Source: Oceanimonas sp. GK1 (lineage in GTDB: Bacteria > Pseudomonadota > Gammaproteobacteria > Enterobacterales > Aeromonadaceae). From it: 64,000 bases of DNA. Numbering within the stretch: the first letter of the stretch is position 1; each line of letters starts with the position of its first letter. Positions 34,733-43,628 of this stretch are shown here, piece after piece. A model generated the notes under the pieces. It saw only the letters and a program-made list of their open reading frames with translations. It had not been told where the DNA came from and ran no database searches. The stretch spans positions 1,443,001 through 1,507,000 of the forward strand of contig NC_016745.1 of the NCBI RefSeq assembly GCF_000243075.1, given 5' to 3'. A program made the translations under genes and the position numbers.

Positions 34733-35974
34733 ATGAAAGTAGCTTCCTGTCAGACTCATGTTGTTGCCGTACCGCCCCCTCATGTGGGGGGCATGTACTG
34801 GATTTTTGTGACCCTGCGGACCGAATGCGGCATTGAAGGGGTGGGAGAGGTCTATGCGTCCACCTTTCACCCCAGGGTTATGGTCCCGGCCATCGAGGAC
34901 GTATTTGATAGATATCTAAAGGGAGAAGACCCTCATCATATCGAGCGCTTCTTCCGGCAGGCTTACTCGAGCGGCTTTACCCAACGGCCCGATCTGACCA
35001 TGATGGGCATTATCAGCGGTCTGGAGATGGCCTGCTGGGACATCATCGGCAAGGCGGCGGGCAAACCGGTGTATGAGCTGATCGGAGGGCGGGTACACGA
35101 CAAGCTGCGCTCCTATACCTACCTGTACCCGGTCAACCGAGCCGGCGAGTATGACTACGACAACGTTGAACTGGCGGTCGAGTGCGCCCTGGAAAACATG
35201 GAAAAGGGCTTTACTGCACTGAAGTTCGATCCTGCCGGTCCCTATACCGCTTATTCCGGGCATCAACTGGCGCTGGAAGATATCGACAAGAGCGCGACCT
35301 TCTGCCGCCGTATTCGCGAGGCGGTAGGTAATAAGTGTGACCTGCTGTTTGGAACGCATGGCCAGATGGTACCGTCAGCCGCCATCCGACTGGCCAAGCG
35401 GCTCGAGCCCTATGATCCGCTCTGGTTCGAAGAGCCGGTCCCTCCGGGGCAGGCCGAAGCCATGGGAAGGGTTGCGGCAAACACCTCGATTCCGGTGGCG
35501 GCAGGAGAACGGTTGACTACCAAGTACGAGTTCCATGATCTGCTGACCCACAAGGCGGCGTCGATCCTGCAGATGAACCTGGGCCGTGTTGGCGGCATTC
35601 TGGAAGCGAAGAAAATCGCCGGCATGGCCGAGGCTTTCTATGCCCAGATAGCCCCGCACTTGTACAACGGCCCCGTGGGTGCCGCCGCCAGCATTCAACT
35701 GGCCACCGCAACACCGAACTTCCTGATCCAGGAAAGTATTCGCACCTGGGACGGATTCCATGCCGAGGTGCTGCAGGAGAAGATCGAGTGGCGTGATGGC
35801 TACATCATTCCCTCGACCAAGCCAGGGCTGGGCGTGGAGCTGAACATGGAAGTGGTCAAGGCCCATTCACCCTACAGCGGCAAACGCCTACACCTGCTGA
35901 TGGATCCCAAACCTTATGATTACAAGGCGCGCAGCGATGACTGGAAGCGCCAGCCGGATACGGTGGAGAAATGA
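34733..35974 (+). CDS. Enolase-superfamily (mandelate racemase/dehydratase-like) enzyme
   Basis: A 413-residue protein with the capping domain (1-125) and a TIM barrel. Known members abstract a proton alpha to a carboxylate and either dehydrate acid sugars or racemise/cycloisomerise. Visible elements: KFD at 164-166, GTHGQ at 207-211, WFEEP with Glu233/234, GER with Glu259, MNLGRVGG at 281-288 and PHLYNGP with His309. The position of the first Mg2+ ligand (usually Asp in DxN or DxH) reads Gly207, and the Asp usually paired with the barrel His is Asn282, so chemistry may differ. It overlaps the GMC gene by ATGA. Confidence 0.85.
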   Translation: MKVASCQTHVVAVPPPHVGGMYWIFVTLRTECGIEGVGEVYASTFHPRVMVPAIEDVFDRYLKGEDPHHIERFFRQAYSSGFTQRPDLTMMGIISGLEMACWDIIGKAAGKPVYELIGGRVHDKLRSYTYLYPVNRAGEYDYDNVELAVECALENMEKGFTALKFDPAGPYTAYSGHQLALEDIDKSATFCRRIREAVGNKCDLLFGTHGQMVPSAAIRLAKRLEPYDPLWFEEPVPPGQAEAMGRVAANTSIPVAAGERLTTKYEFHDLLTHKAASILQMNLGRVGGILEAKKIAGMAEAFYAQIAPHLYNGPVGAAASIQLATATPNFLIQESIRTWDGFHAEVLQEKIEWRDGYIIPSTKPGLGVELNMEVVKAHSPYSGKRLHLLMDPKPYDYKARSDDWKRQPDTVEK

Positions 35975-37620
35975 GCATGGAATTCGATTTTATCATTGTC
36001 GGGGCTGGTTCGGCGGGCTGTATTCTGGCCAGTCGCCTGAGCGAGTCGGGGCGGCATTCGGTGCTGCTGCTGGAAGCTGGTGAAAAGGACAGCTCGCCCT
36101 GGTTCAAACTGCCGGTCGGATTTGCCAAGACCTATTACAACCCCCGCTACAACTACATGTATTACAGCGAGGAAGAAGCAGGTATGGCGGGGCGAAAAGT
36201 ATACGCTCCCCGGGGCAAGGTGCAGGGCGGCTCCGGCTCCATCAATGCAATGATCTATGTGCGCGGCCAGGCGTCGGACTTCGACGATTGGGCGGCGGCC
36301 GGCAACGAGGGCTGGAGCTATCGGGAGGTGTTGCCCTATTTCAAGAAGTTGGAGCAACATCCGGCTGGCGACAACGAGTTCCATGCTTCTAGTGGTCCCA
36401 TTGGCATAACACCGATGAAAGGACGAGCTCATCCCATCTGCGATTATTATCTGCGGGCGGCTGAACAGCTTGGCTGGCCTCTTAATGACGACTTTAACGG
36501 CGCCGGGGTGGAGGGTGCCGGTATCTACGAAACGAATATTCGCAATGGTCAGCGTGACTCCAGCAATACCGCCTACCTGAAGCCGGCGTTGAGCCGGCCT
36601 AATCTCAGCTTACAGCGGGTAAGCATGGTACAGCGGGTATTGGTTGACGAACAGCAACAGGCTACAGGGGTTGAGGTGCTGTACCAAGGGCGCCTGCAGC
36701 AATATCGGGCCCGGCGGGAGGTGATCCTGTCGGCCGGCGCCGTGGATTCTCCCAAGCTGCTGCAATTGTCCGGTATCGGTGATCGGGCAACGCTGACCTG
36801 CCATGGTATTGAAGTCCGGTGCCATCTGCCGGCGGTAGGTGAGAACCTGCAGGATCACCTCTGTGTCAGCTATTACTACCGGGCCAATATGAAAACTCTG
36901 AACGATACCTTCCGTTCGTTCTGGGGTAAGGCCTGGTCCGGACTCGAATACCTGATCAACCGCTCGGGGCCGCTGTCGATGAGCGTCAACCAGGCCGGGG
37001 GGTTTTTCCGGGGTAGCGACACCGAGCAGGCCCCCAATATTCAGCTTTACTTCAACCCCATGTCCTACCAGATACCGAAGGACTCCAATGCTAGGCTGGA
37101 GCCGGAACCTTATTCAGGCTTTCTGGTGGCCTTCAATGCCTGCCGCCCGACCAGCAAAGGGCGCATTGAACTTGCATCGAGTAACCCGCAGCACGCGGCG
37201 TTAATCAAACCCAATTACCTATCGACCGACAAGGATATCAATGAGGTCATTCAGGGGAGTCGTTTGATACGGGCCCTGATGCAGGCGCCCGCACTGCGGG
37301 AGATCACCGCCGAAGAAGTATTGCCCGGAAAAGCAGTCGAGAGTGAGGAGGAAATGCTGACGTACTTTCGCGAGAACGCGGGCTCCATTTATCACCTGTG
37401 CGGCTCTTGTGCCATGGGACCGGACCCCCGGACCGCGGTTGTTGACAGCCGCTTGCGGGTGCACGGGCTCAACGGGCTCAGGGTTATCGATGCCTCGATT
37501 TTCCCCAGTATCACTTCTGGCAATACCAATGCCGCCACCATGATGGTGGCGGAAAAAGGCGCCGACATGGTGCTTGCCGATCATGCCGACTCGGCAGGTC
37601 GCGGTCATGTCGACAGCTAA
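35971..37620 (+). CDS. GMC-family FAD oxidoreductase (choline-dehydrogenase-like)
   Basis: A 549-residue flavoprotein that probably oxidises an alcohol to an aldehyde and passes electrons to quinone or another acceptor. The N terminus has [18 protein letters not shown] (FAD motif GxGxxG), then [18 protein letters not shown] (GMC signature 1), [17 protein letters not shown] (signature 2), and the C-terminal catalytic region [10 protein letters not shown] and [18 protein letters not shown]. It resembles BetA/AlkJ/DddA-type dehydrogenases, without enough to choose. The first ATG (35971) overlaps the upstream stop; a second is two codons in (35977). The next gene, BCCT1, starts 21 bases downstream. 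Confidence 0.92.
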   Translation: MSMEFDFIIVGAGSAGCILASRLSESGRHSVLLLEAGEKDSSPWFKLPVGFAKTYYNPRYNYMYYSEEEAGMAGRKVYAPRGKVQGGSGSINAMIYVRGQASDFDDWAAAGNEGWSYREVLPYFKKLEQHPAGDNEFHASSGPIGITPMKGRAHPICDYYLRAAEQLGWPLNDDFNGAGVEGAGIYETNIRNGQRDSSNTAYLKPALSRPNLSLQRVSMVQRVLVDEQQQATGVEVLYQGRLQQYRARREVILSAGAVDSPKLLQLSGIGDRATLTCHGIEVRCHLPAVGENLQDHLCVSYYYRANMKTLNDTFRSFWGKAWSGLEYLINRSGPLSMSVNQAGGFFRGSDTEQAPNIQLYFNPMSYQIPKDSNARLEPEPYSGFLVAFNACRPTSKGRIELASSNPQHAALIKPNYLSTDKDINEVIQGSRLIRALMQAPALREITAEEVLPGKAVESEEEMLTYFRENAGSIYHLCGSCAMGPDPRTAVVDSRLRVHGLNGLRVIDASIFPSITSGNTNAATMMVAEKGADMVLADHADSAGRGHVDS

Positions 37621-37641
37621 TTAAAAGATGGATAATGGATT

Positions 37642-39213
37642 ATGACAAACGCGAAAAGAATCAAACCGCTGGTGTTTTGGCCCCCGTTCCTGCTGTTGAT
37701 GGCCGCGGTGGCCATGAGCTTTGCCGATTTGGAGGCATTCCTCGGTGTTACCTCAGCCATCAACAGCTGGATCCTGAATCACTTTTCTTGGTTGTTCAGT
37801 CTGGGTACTCTGCTTATGGTCGCCACTTGTATCTGGGTGTTTTTTTCACCCTTGGGCAAAGTGCGTATTGGCGGTGAAGATGCCACCCCGCTGATCAGCC
37901 GATGGCGCTGGTTCTCCATCGCCCTCTGTACCACAGTAGCGATCGGCATTTTGTTCTGGGCCACGGCCGAGCCCATGTATCATCTGCACAGTCCGCCCGC
38001 ATCGTTAGGTCTTGAGCCCGGCTCGGCCGATGCAGCCCAGTTCGCCATTTCGACCATGTTTTTACACTGGTCTTTTACGCCTTATGCCATCTATACGGTG
38101 CCGGCACTGATGTTTGCACTGGCGCACTATAACCTGGGTAAGCCATTTTCACTTGGATCCGCACTGAGCCCGTTGTTCGGTGACCGCATGTTAGGAAAAC
38201 CGGGACACCTGATTGATGCGCTGGCGCTCTATGCCCTGGTGGCCGGCATGTCGGCGTCACTCGGTACCGGCGTACTGACCCTGGCCGGCGGCTTGGACAA
38301 TATGCTGTCGATCGGCACCGGCCCCGTGGTACTGGGCGCGATCACCCTGTTGATCGTGGTCAGCTTTATCCTGTCTGCGGCCAGTGGCCTGAAGAAAGGG
38401 ATAGCCATGCTCTCGAGTCTCAATACCCGGATCTTTTTCCTGATTTGCGGTTTTGTGTTCGTGTGTGGCCCGACCACCTGGATACTGTCTATCGGGGTCG
38501 AGGGACTGGGAGTGTATCTCGGTAACTTCATCGAAAAGAGCCTGTTTACCGGTGCGGCTTCGGGTGATCAGTGGCCGCAGTGGTGGACCATTTTCTACTG
38601 GGCCAACTGGCTGGCCTGGGCGCCGATCACAGCCCTGTTTCTGGGCAAAATATCCCGGGGATATACGGTTCGCGAGTTTCTGGTGATTAACATGATGTTA
38701 CCGGCCCTGTTTGCCTGTGTCTGGATGTCGATTTTCAGTGGTACCGCACTGAGTATGGACATGAACGGCGATGGTTTACTCAACAAGGCCCTGCAGGCTA
38801 CCGGTGCTGAGTCTGTGGTCTATACCATGCTGGATAACCTGCCACTGGCGGGCATTACTGCGGGGGTGTTTATTTTTGTGTCCTTCCTATCCTATGTAAC
38901 GGCGGCGGACTCTAACACCGAAGCAATGAGTAATCTGTGCTGCGAAGACAGTGAAGCCAGTCTGTCCGGTGACACCCAGGCCCATGGCGCCAGCCTGAAG
39001 CTGAAACTGATATGGGGCGGCACCATCGGCTTTGTAGCCTGGGTTATGACCAGTTTTGCTGGGGTCGATGGTATCAAGATGATGTCGAACCTGGGCGGTC
39101 TACCCGCATTGCTGATTGTACTGGGGTGTAACGCCGCCCTGATCCATTGTCTGCTGTCGAGACGCTTCCAGAGCCGGGAGCTTGCCTGGCTGGGGGATGT
39201 CAGGGCTGCCTGA
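37642..39213 (+). CDS. BCCT-family transporter 1
   Basis: A 523-residue, 12-helix secondary transporter of the betaine/choline/carnitine family. Family hallmarks are present but altered: the TM3 glycine motif of Na+-coupled betaine carriers (GMGIG) reads VAIGI before LFWATAEP; TM4 has HWSFTPYAIY, so of the BetP cage Trp189/Trp194/Tyr197 it keeps Trp, Tyr, Tyr; TM8 reads YWANWLAWAP, where the first Trp of WWxxW is Asn. A quaternary ammonium or sulfonium substrate other than glycine betaine is therefore likely. It is the last gene of the ALDH2 operon and is followed by the terminator at 39232. Confidence 0.92.
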   Translation: MTNAKRIKPLVFWPPFLLLMAAVAMSFADLEAFLGVTSAINSWILNHFSWLFSLGTLLMVATCIWVFFSPLGKVRIGGEDATPLISRWRWFSIALCTTVAIGILFWATAEPMYHLHSPPASLGLEPGSADAAQFAISTMFLHWSFTPYAIYTVPALMFALAHYNLGKPFSLGSALSPLFGDRMLGKPGHLIDALALYALVAGMSASLGTGVLTLAGGLDNMLSIGTGPVVLGAITLLIVVSFILSAASGLKKGIAMLSSLNTRIFFLICGFVFVCGPTTWILSIGVEGLGVYLGNFIEKSLFTGAASGDQWPQWWTIFYWANWLAWAPITALFLGKISRGYTVREFLVINMMLPALFACVWMSIFSGTALSMDMNGDGLLNKALQATGAESVVYTMLDNLPLAGITAGVFIFVSFLSYVTAADSNTEAMSNLCCEDSEASLSGDTQAHGASLKLKLIWGGTIGFVAWVMTSFAGVDGIKMMSNLGGLPALLIVLGCNAALIHCLLSRRFQSRELAWLGDVRAA

Positions 39214-39231
39214 TCACTGACTTGCTACACC

Positions 39232-39268
39232 GCCCGTACCGCGCGAATGCCGGTGCGGGCTTTTTATT
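39232..39268 (+). terminator. Terminator after BCCT transporter 1
   Basis: Stem GCCCGTACCG/CGGTGCGGGC (one G-T pair) with a 9-base loop and a TTTTTATTT tail, 19 bases past the stop. Confidence 0.85.
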
Positions 39269-39452
39269 TCTAGCGCGTTCATTGTTAATAACTCCTCGAA
39301 AAAAGATGTTGATTTTGTGTTATGACTTTTTTTCATGGTTGAGCGAATTTATGTCATTTTGAAAATTTTCTGTGCTGCAGCATTCTTGCCAGTGATGAGG
39401 ACATCTGAAGGAACATTCGCCACACCGGCGGAGTAATTATGTAGGGATTAAT

Positions 39453-41054
39453 ATGCAAAACATCAGACCTATTACATTCTGGCCGGCATTTGCCTGTCTT
39501 GCCCTGACGGTCATCTATACCATCATTGACAAGCAAAACTTCATTGCCGGTACCTCGACACTTAACAATGTGATCATGGCCAACCTCTCGTGGCTGTTCA
39601 ACCTCAGCGCCTTGCTAATGGTGTTTATCGCTGCTTATGCATTTATATCACCTATCGGCCGGGTACGCATCGGTGGTGAAAAAGCGACACCCATGCTTAC
39701 CCCGTTCCGCTGGTTTGCGGTTTCCTTAACCACCGTGATTGCCATGGGGATCTTGTTCTGGTCGGTGGCTGAGCCTGTGCTGCACTACCATGAACCACCG
39801 AAGTATCTGGGCGTGACTCCCGAGAGTGCCGAGTCGATGCGCTTTGCCATGTCTACCATCTTCGTACACTGGACTATTACGCCATATAGCATCTATACCG
39901 TTGCAGGTTTGGCATTTGCGCTGGCGTTCCACAACCTCAAGCTTCCCTTTTCTATCGGCTCCATGCTGCGCCCGTTACTGGGACGCTGGGTTGATGGTAT
40001 CGGTGGCCAGATCATCGATGGTTTGGCACTTTTCTCCGTGGTATTGGGCATGTCGGCCACTTTGACATCGGGACTTTTGGTAATTGGCGATGGGATGGAG
40101 TCGGTACTGGGCATTGAGAAAAGTGTTACCGGCTACGCGATTATTGCGATTGCCATTATTGGCTCTGCCATTATATCGGCCGCATCTGGTCTGTATCGTG
40201 GTATTCAGACTCTGGCACGTATTAACACCTGGCTCTATTTCGTCGGTGCTCTGTTTATCTTCATCGTGGGGCCTACCGCCTTCATCCTGTCACTGGGGGT
40301 CGAGTCACTAGGTGTTTATCTGTCAGATTTCTTTGCCCGTAACTTGGTGACCGGCGCTTCTGGTAATGACCAATGGCCGGGCTGGTGGACCGTTGCTTTC
40401 TTTGCCAGCTGGTTTGCCTGGGCCCCGCTTAGTTGTTTGTTCCTTGGCAAGATCGCCCGTGGCTACACAGTGCGTCAATTCATCATCGTCAACCTGTTGC
40501 TGCCTTCGTTGTTTGGTTTCCTGTGGTTCAGCATCTTCAGCGGATCTTCACTGTTTTTTGATACTAGCCTCGGCGGCATCATGTACCAGGCCTATCAGGA
40601 GCATGGTTTTGCCTCGGTCATTTATGTGCTGTTCGAGCAGTTGCCCGGTAGCACCCTGCTCAGTGCGCTGTTTATCTTCGCCTGTTTTATCACCTTTATT
40701 ACTGCAGCTGACTCCAATACCGATGCTATCGGTGGCCTTTGTATCAAGGGTGTGGATGCCGAAAACCTGAAATCCCCCTTGTGGGTTAAGGCTACCTGGG
40801 GTTGTGCCATTGCTTTCGTTGCTTGGATCAGCGCGAGCTATATCGGTGTCGATGCTATCAAGATGCTGTTTAACCTGTCTGGTGTGCCGGGCATGCTGAT
40901 TGTGCTGGGAGCAGGGTTTGCCTTTCTGAGACTGGCGCAACGAGTGCAGGTTAATGGCCAAATCGTCGAACTGAAGCCGACTGTGCTGGCTCAGATGGAA
41001 GCTAACTCTGAATCCGGACGTACAGTACTGCTGGCAGGACTGGGACAGAAATAA
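39453..41054 (+). CDS. BCCT-family transporter 2
   Basis: A 533-residue paralogue of the transporter encoded just upstream, sharing its special features: IAMGILFWSVAEP in TM3, HWTITPYSIY in TM4 and FFASWFAWAP in TM8 (Ser where BetP has the first Trp). The 239-base gap upstream, after the terminator, indicates its own promoter, so it can be expressed separately. It is followed by the aldo/keto reductase, with which it probably forms a two-gene operon. Both transporters likely carry related compounds, perhaps with different affinity. Confidence 0.92.
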   Translation: MQNIRPITFWPAFACLALTVIYTIIDKQNFIAGTSTLNNVIMANLSWLFNLSALLMVFIAAYAFISPIGRVRIGGEKATPMLTPFRWFAVSLTTVIAMGILFWSVAEPVLHYHEPPKYLGVTPESAESMRFAMSTIFVHWTITPYSIYTVAGLAFALAFHNLKLPFSIGSMLRPLLGRWVDGIGGQIIDGLALFSVVLGMSATLTSGLLVIGDGMESVLGIEKSVTGYAIIAIAIIGSAIISAASGLYRGIQTLARINTWLYFVGALFIFIVGPTAFILSLGVESLGVYLSDFFARNLVTGASGNDQWPGWWTVAFFASWFAWAPLSCLFLGKIARGYTVRQFIIVNLLLPSLFGFLWFSIFSGSSLFFDTSLGGIMYQAYQEHGFASVIYVLFEQLPGSTLLSALFIFACFITFITAADSNTDAIGGLCIKGVDAENLKSPLWVKATWGCAIAFVAWISASYIGVDAIKMLFNLSGVPGMLIVLGAGFAFLRLAQRVQVNGQIVELKPTVLAQMEANSESGRTVLLAGLGQK

Positions 41055-41121
41055 ACTATTCGACTTTGTAACAAATGGAGTCGAATAGGTTCGGCTCCGT
41101 CATTACCTTTGAGGATTTAAC

Positions 41122-42141
41122 ATGCAATACGTAAGACTCGGCCAGTCCGGCTTGAAAGTATCCCGTCTCTGCCTCGGCACCATGAACATGGGCTCTAAGC
41201 AATGGAAACCCTGGATCTTTGATGAAAAGGAGAGCGAGCCGATTATCGCGCACGCACTTAACATGGGCGTTAACTTTATCGATCTGGCAGATTTTTACTC
41301 TACCGGTGCGGGTGAAGAAGTGGTGTGCAATGTGTTGCGTCGTATTGCCCGTCGTGACGAGCTGGTTATCACCACCAAGGTAGGCTATGCCATGAGTGAT
41401 GACATCAATGCTCAGGGCCACTCGCGCAAACATATCTTCGATGCCATCGACGCCTCACTGAAGCGCATGGGAATGGATTATGTCGATATCTACATGCTGC
41501 ATTATTTCGATACCGAAACCCCGGTGGAAGAAACCATGGGCGCCCTGAACGATATCGTGCTGGCCGGCAAGGCCCGCTATATCGGTGTGTCTACCATGTA
41601 CACTTGGCAACTGGCGAAAATCCTGCAGGTATGTGACAAGAATGGCTGGGCCCGCCCAATCAACATGCAGCTTCAACTGAATTGCGCCTATCGTGAAGAA
41701 GAGCGGGAGATGATCCCCTTCTGTATGGATCAGGGCATTGGGGTGTCGGTATTCAGTCCGCTGGCTCGGGGTATTTTGACCAGTGATCTGCAGTCTACCC
41801 GCAACCAGACCGACTTTTTTACCGCCGAGATGTACAACGATCAGGCCTCCAAGGATATTGCCCATTCTGTCGCTAAAGTGGCGGCTGCGCGCGGCTGCCT
41901 GCCTGCACAGATAGCACAGGCATGGGTGTTGCAAAAGCCGGAAGTGTCCTCAATGCTGGTAGGAGCCGACAGCCCGGCCCAGTTTGACAGCGCGCTAGCG
42001 GCACTCGAAATGACTCTGAGCGCAGAAGAGCTTTACGAGATTGAACGCAACTACACTCCGTGCGACTTGATCAACGATTACACTGCCGGCAAACGGATTG
42101 CGCGAAGCCCACGTCCAGCTCGGGCCCCCTTTATTGACTGA
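41122..42141 (+). CDS. Aldo/keto reductase
   Basis: A 339-residue NADPH-type oxidoreductase. The catalytic tetrad is visible: Asp54 and Tyr59 in FIDLADFYS, Lys86 in ITTKVG and His127 in IYMLHYFD. The N terminus RLGQSGLKVSRLCLGTMNMGS and the length place it with the YajO/general-stress-protein-like AKRs, whose substrates vary. AKRs also run in the oxidative direction, so it may handle an alcohol or aldehyde of the cluster's pathway. GAGGA precedes the ATG. It sits 67 bases after BCCT2 and ends at the terminator at 42190. Confidence 0.9.
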   Translation: MQYVRLGQSGLKVSRLCLGTMNMGSKQWKPWIFDEKESEPIIAHALNMGVNFIDLADFYSTGAGEEVVCNVLRRIARRDELVITTKVGYAMSDDINAQGHSRKHIFDAIDASLKRMGMDYVDIYMLHYFDTETPVEETMGALNDIVLAGKARYIGVSTMYTWQLAKILQVCDKNGWARPINMQLQLNCAYREEEREMIPFCMDQGIGVSVFSPLARGILTSDLQSTRNQTDFFTAEMYNDQASKDIAHSVAKVAAARGCLPAQIAQAWVLQKPEVSSMLVGADSPAQFDSALAALEMTLSAEELYEIERNYTPCDLINDYTAGKRIARSPRPARAPFID

Positions 42142-42189
42142 TCGCCCTCAAGTGTTTCCGTGGTACGTTGTTTTGCTTTAGGTCTTTTT

Positions 42190-42211
42190 GCCCCGCTTGC
42201 GGGGCTTTTTT
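42190..42211 (+). terminator. Terminator after the aldo/keto reductase
   Basis: Stem GCCCCG/CGGGGC with loop CTTG, followed by TTTTTT, 48 bases past the stop. Confidence 0.9.
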
Positions 42212-42256
42212 GTGGTTCAAATTGATGGAGTTGGTGTCTCTTACCCTTGGGGTTGT

Positions 42257-43129
42257 TTAGCCCGGGCTGATCTCTCGTAGCCACTCGGTAAAGCGGATCA
42301 CCTTGGCCAGCCCCTGACGTTCTGCGTTGATATCAAGCCAGTATCCATATGGGCCGCTGACTTCTATGTCGCTGAAGGGCACCAGGGCACCTGATTGCAG
42401 TTCACGACTGATCATGTGTTTGTCGATAATGGCAAAACCAGCACCGTTAATGGCGGCATTGGTCACCTGATCCAGGGTGCTGAATTCCATGCCGCGATTG
42501 GCATCAACCTGATCGGTGAGGCCGGCGGCCTGTAGCCAGTTTTGCCACACCGGCAGCCGTTCGCCTTTATGCAAGATGTGAAGCAGGCTGCCATCGGTCT
42601 GGTCTAGATGACGTGCCCGGTTAACCAGCTCCGGTGCACAGACGGCCACATGTTGCTCCAGCATGATCAGTTCACTGTAATGGCTCGGCCTGGCGGTGCG
42701 GCCAAAACGAATACAGCAATCGAACAGTTTGTGGTCGCTGTCGCTGTTGTGAATGGACAGCTCAAGCTCGGGAGAATGCCGGTGCAGACTGGCCAGGCGG
42801 GGGGCCAGCCAGCGAGTGGCAAAAGTGGGAGGTACCAGTAGTGTTAATCGTTGTCGTTGTTTAGGATCCCGTAGCTCTTGGACTGCGCTTTCCATCAGGT
42901 TGAAAGACTGCTCTAGTTTGGCAAGCAGTTGCTTGCCAGACTCGGTCAGTTCCAAGTGATGATGGCGGCGAATAAACAGCGCCACACCCAGGTAGTCTTC
43001 CAGTTGCTTGATCTGCCGGCTGACCGCACTCTGAGTGACATGCAACTGGGCTGCTGCCTGAGTGAAGCTCAGGCACTTGCCCGTGGTTTCGAAAACGCGT
43101 AACGAAGTCAGTGCCGGTAACGAACGCAT
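42257..43129 (-). CDS. LysR-family transcriptional regulator (GcvA/BetI-cluster type)
   Basis: A 290-residue LTTR: winged helix at 1-65 (LTSLRVFETTGKCLSFTQAAAQLHVTQSAVSRQIKQLE) and a periplasmic-binding-protein-like effector domain (~90-290). The opening MRSLPALTSLRVFE resembles the GcvA-like group. It is convergent with the aldo/keto reductase. LysR genes normally face the operon they control; here the divergent side (43130-43628) contains only an apparently decayed region, so its target may be the cluster to its left or may have been lost. Confidence 0.9.
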   Translation of the reverse strand: MRSLPALTSLRVFETTGKCLSFTQAAAQLHVTQSAVSRQIKQLEDYLGVALFIRRHHHLELTESGKQLLAKLEQSFNLMESAVQELRDPKQRQRLTLLVPPTFATRWLAPRLASLHRHSPELELSIHNSDSDHKLFDCCIRFGRTARPSHYSELIMLEQHVAVCAPELVNRARHLDQTDGSLLHILHKGERLPVWQNWLQAAGLTDQVDANRGMEFSTLDQVTNAAINGAGFAIIDKHMISRELQSGALVPFSDIEVSGPYGYWLDINAERQGLAKVIRFTEWLREISPG

Positions 43130-43628
43130 AAGATTGCCTATGGATGAAGCTTACGGGGAAGGAGGGATGCTAACTGTAACAAACGACGAGATTCTTATTC
43201 AAACTTATTACTCCTCCTGGAGCTACCGGTATGGACGCATGCAACTACAGACACATCCTGGTCACTGCGGATGATCGTAAACGAGGCTGCGGAGCGGTTT
43301 GAGTACGATAGCCCCTGGCGCAATATCAAGGCGCTGCCCATGCCGTGCGCCGAGGAGCAGCCTTTTAGTCTGAAAGTTTCGTGAACGCAGTTCAGCTTAT
43401 TGTCCGTTGGCTCGTCATTACGAAGCCAGCGGATCTATGCCGAAAGATTGCGCCTATCCAATACCCTTTTTGAAACATGGCCGTTTATCGTTTTTGGCGG
43501 CGACTTCAACATATTGGTCCACAAGATCTTCTTGGTACCCACCGGCTCTGTATTTGGCATTTTCAAAAGCAGATGGACCTTACACATCGTTCTGCGACGG
43601 GATTTGCGGCAAACCGTGGGAGGAGTGG
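43130..43628. other. Gene-free region with possible gene remnants
   Basis: No intact gene is supported. On the plus strand 43231-43302 gives a 23-codon frame beginning MDACNYRHILVTADD, loosely like the start of a universal stress protein, and 43271-43384 gives a 37-codon frame in another phase. On the minus strand 43454-43579 is open and gives a plausible, charged peptide (AFENAKYRAGGYQEDLVDQY and on) with no ATG. These look like scraps of decayed genes at the right edge of the low-GC cluster. None is called as a gene. Confidence 0.35.

Noticed and set aside
28870-42141. DMSP catabolism cluster (DddD-type)
   Set aside because: BCCT, GMC and ALDH genes resemble ddd accessory genes, but no DMSP lyase or DddD-type CoA transferase is present.
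43231-43302. Small universal-stress-protein gene
   Set aside because: Only 23 codons before a stop; resemblance is limited to about nine residues.
28581-43628. attL/attR pair of an integrative element
   Set aside because: No second copy of the tRNA-Asp 3' end and no integrase gene was found.
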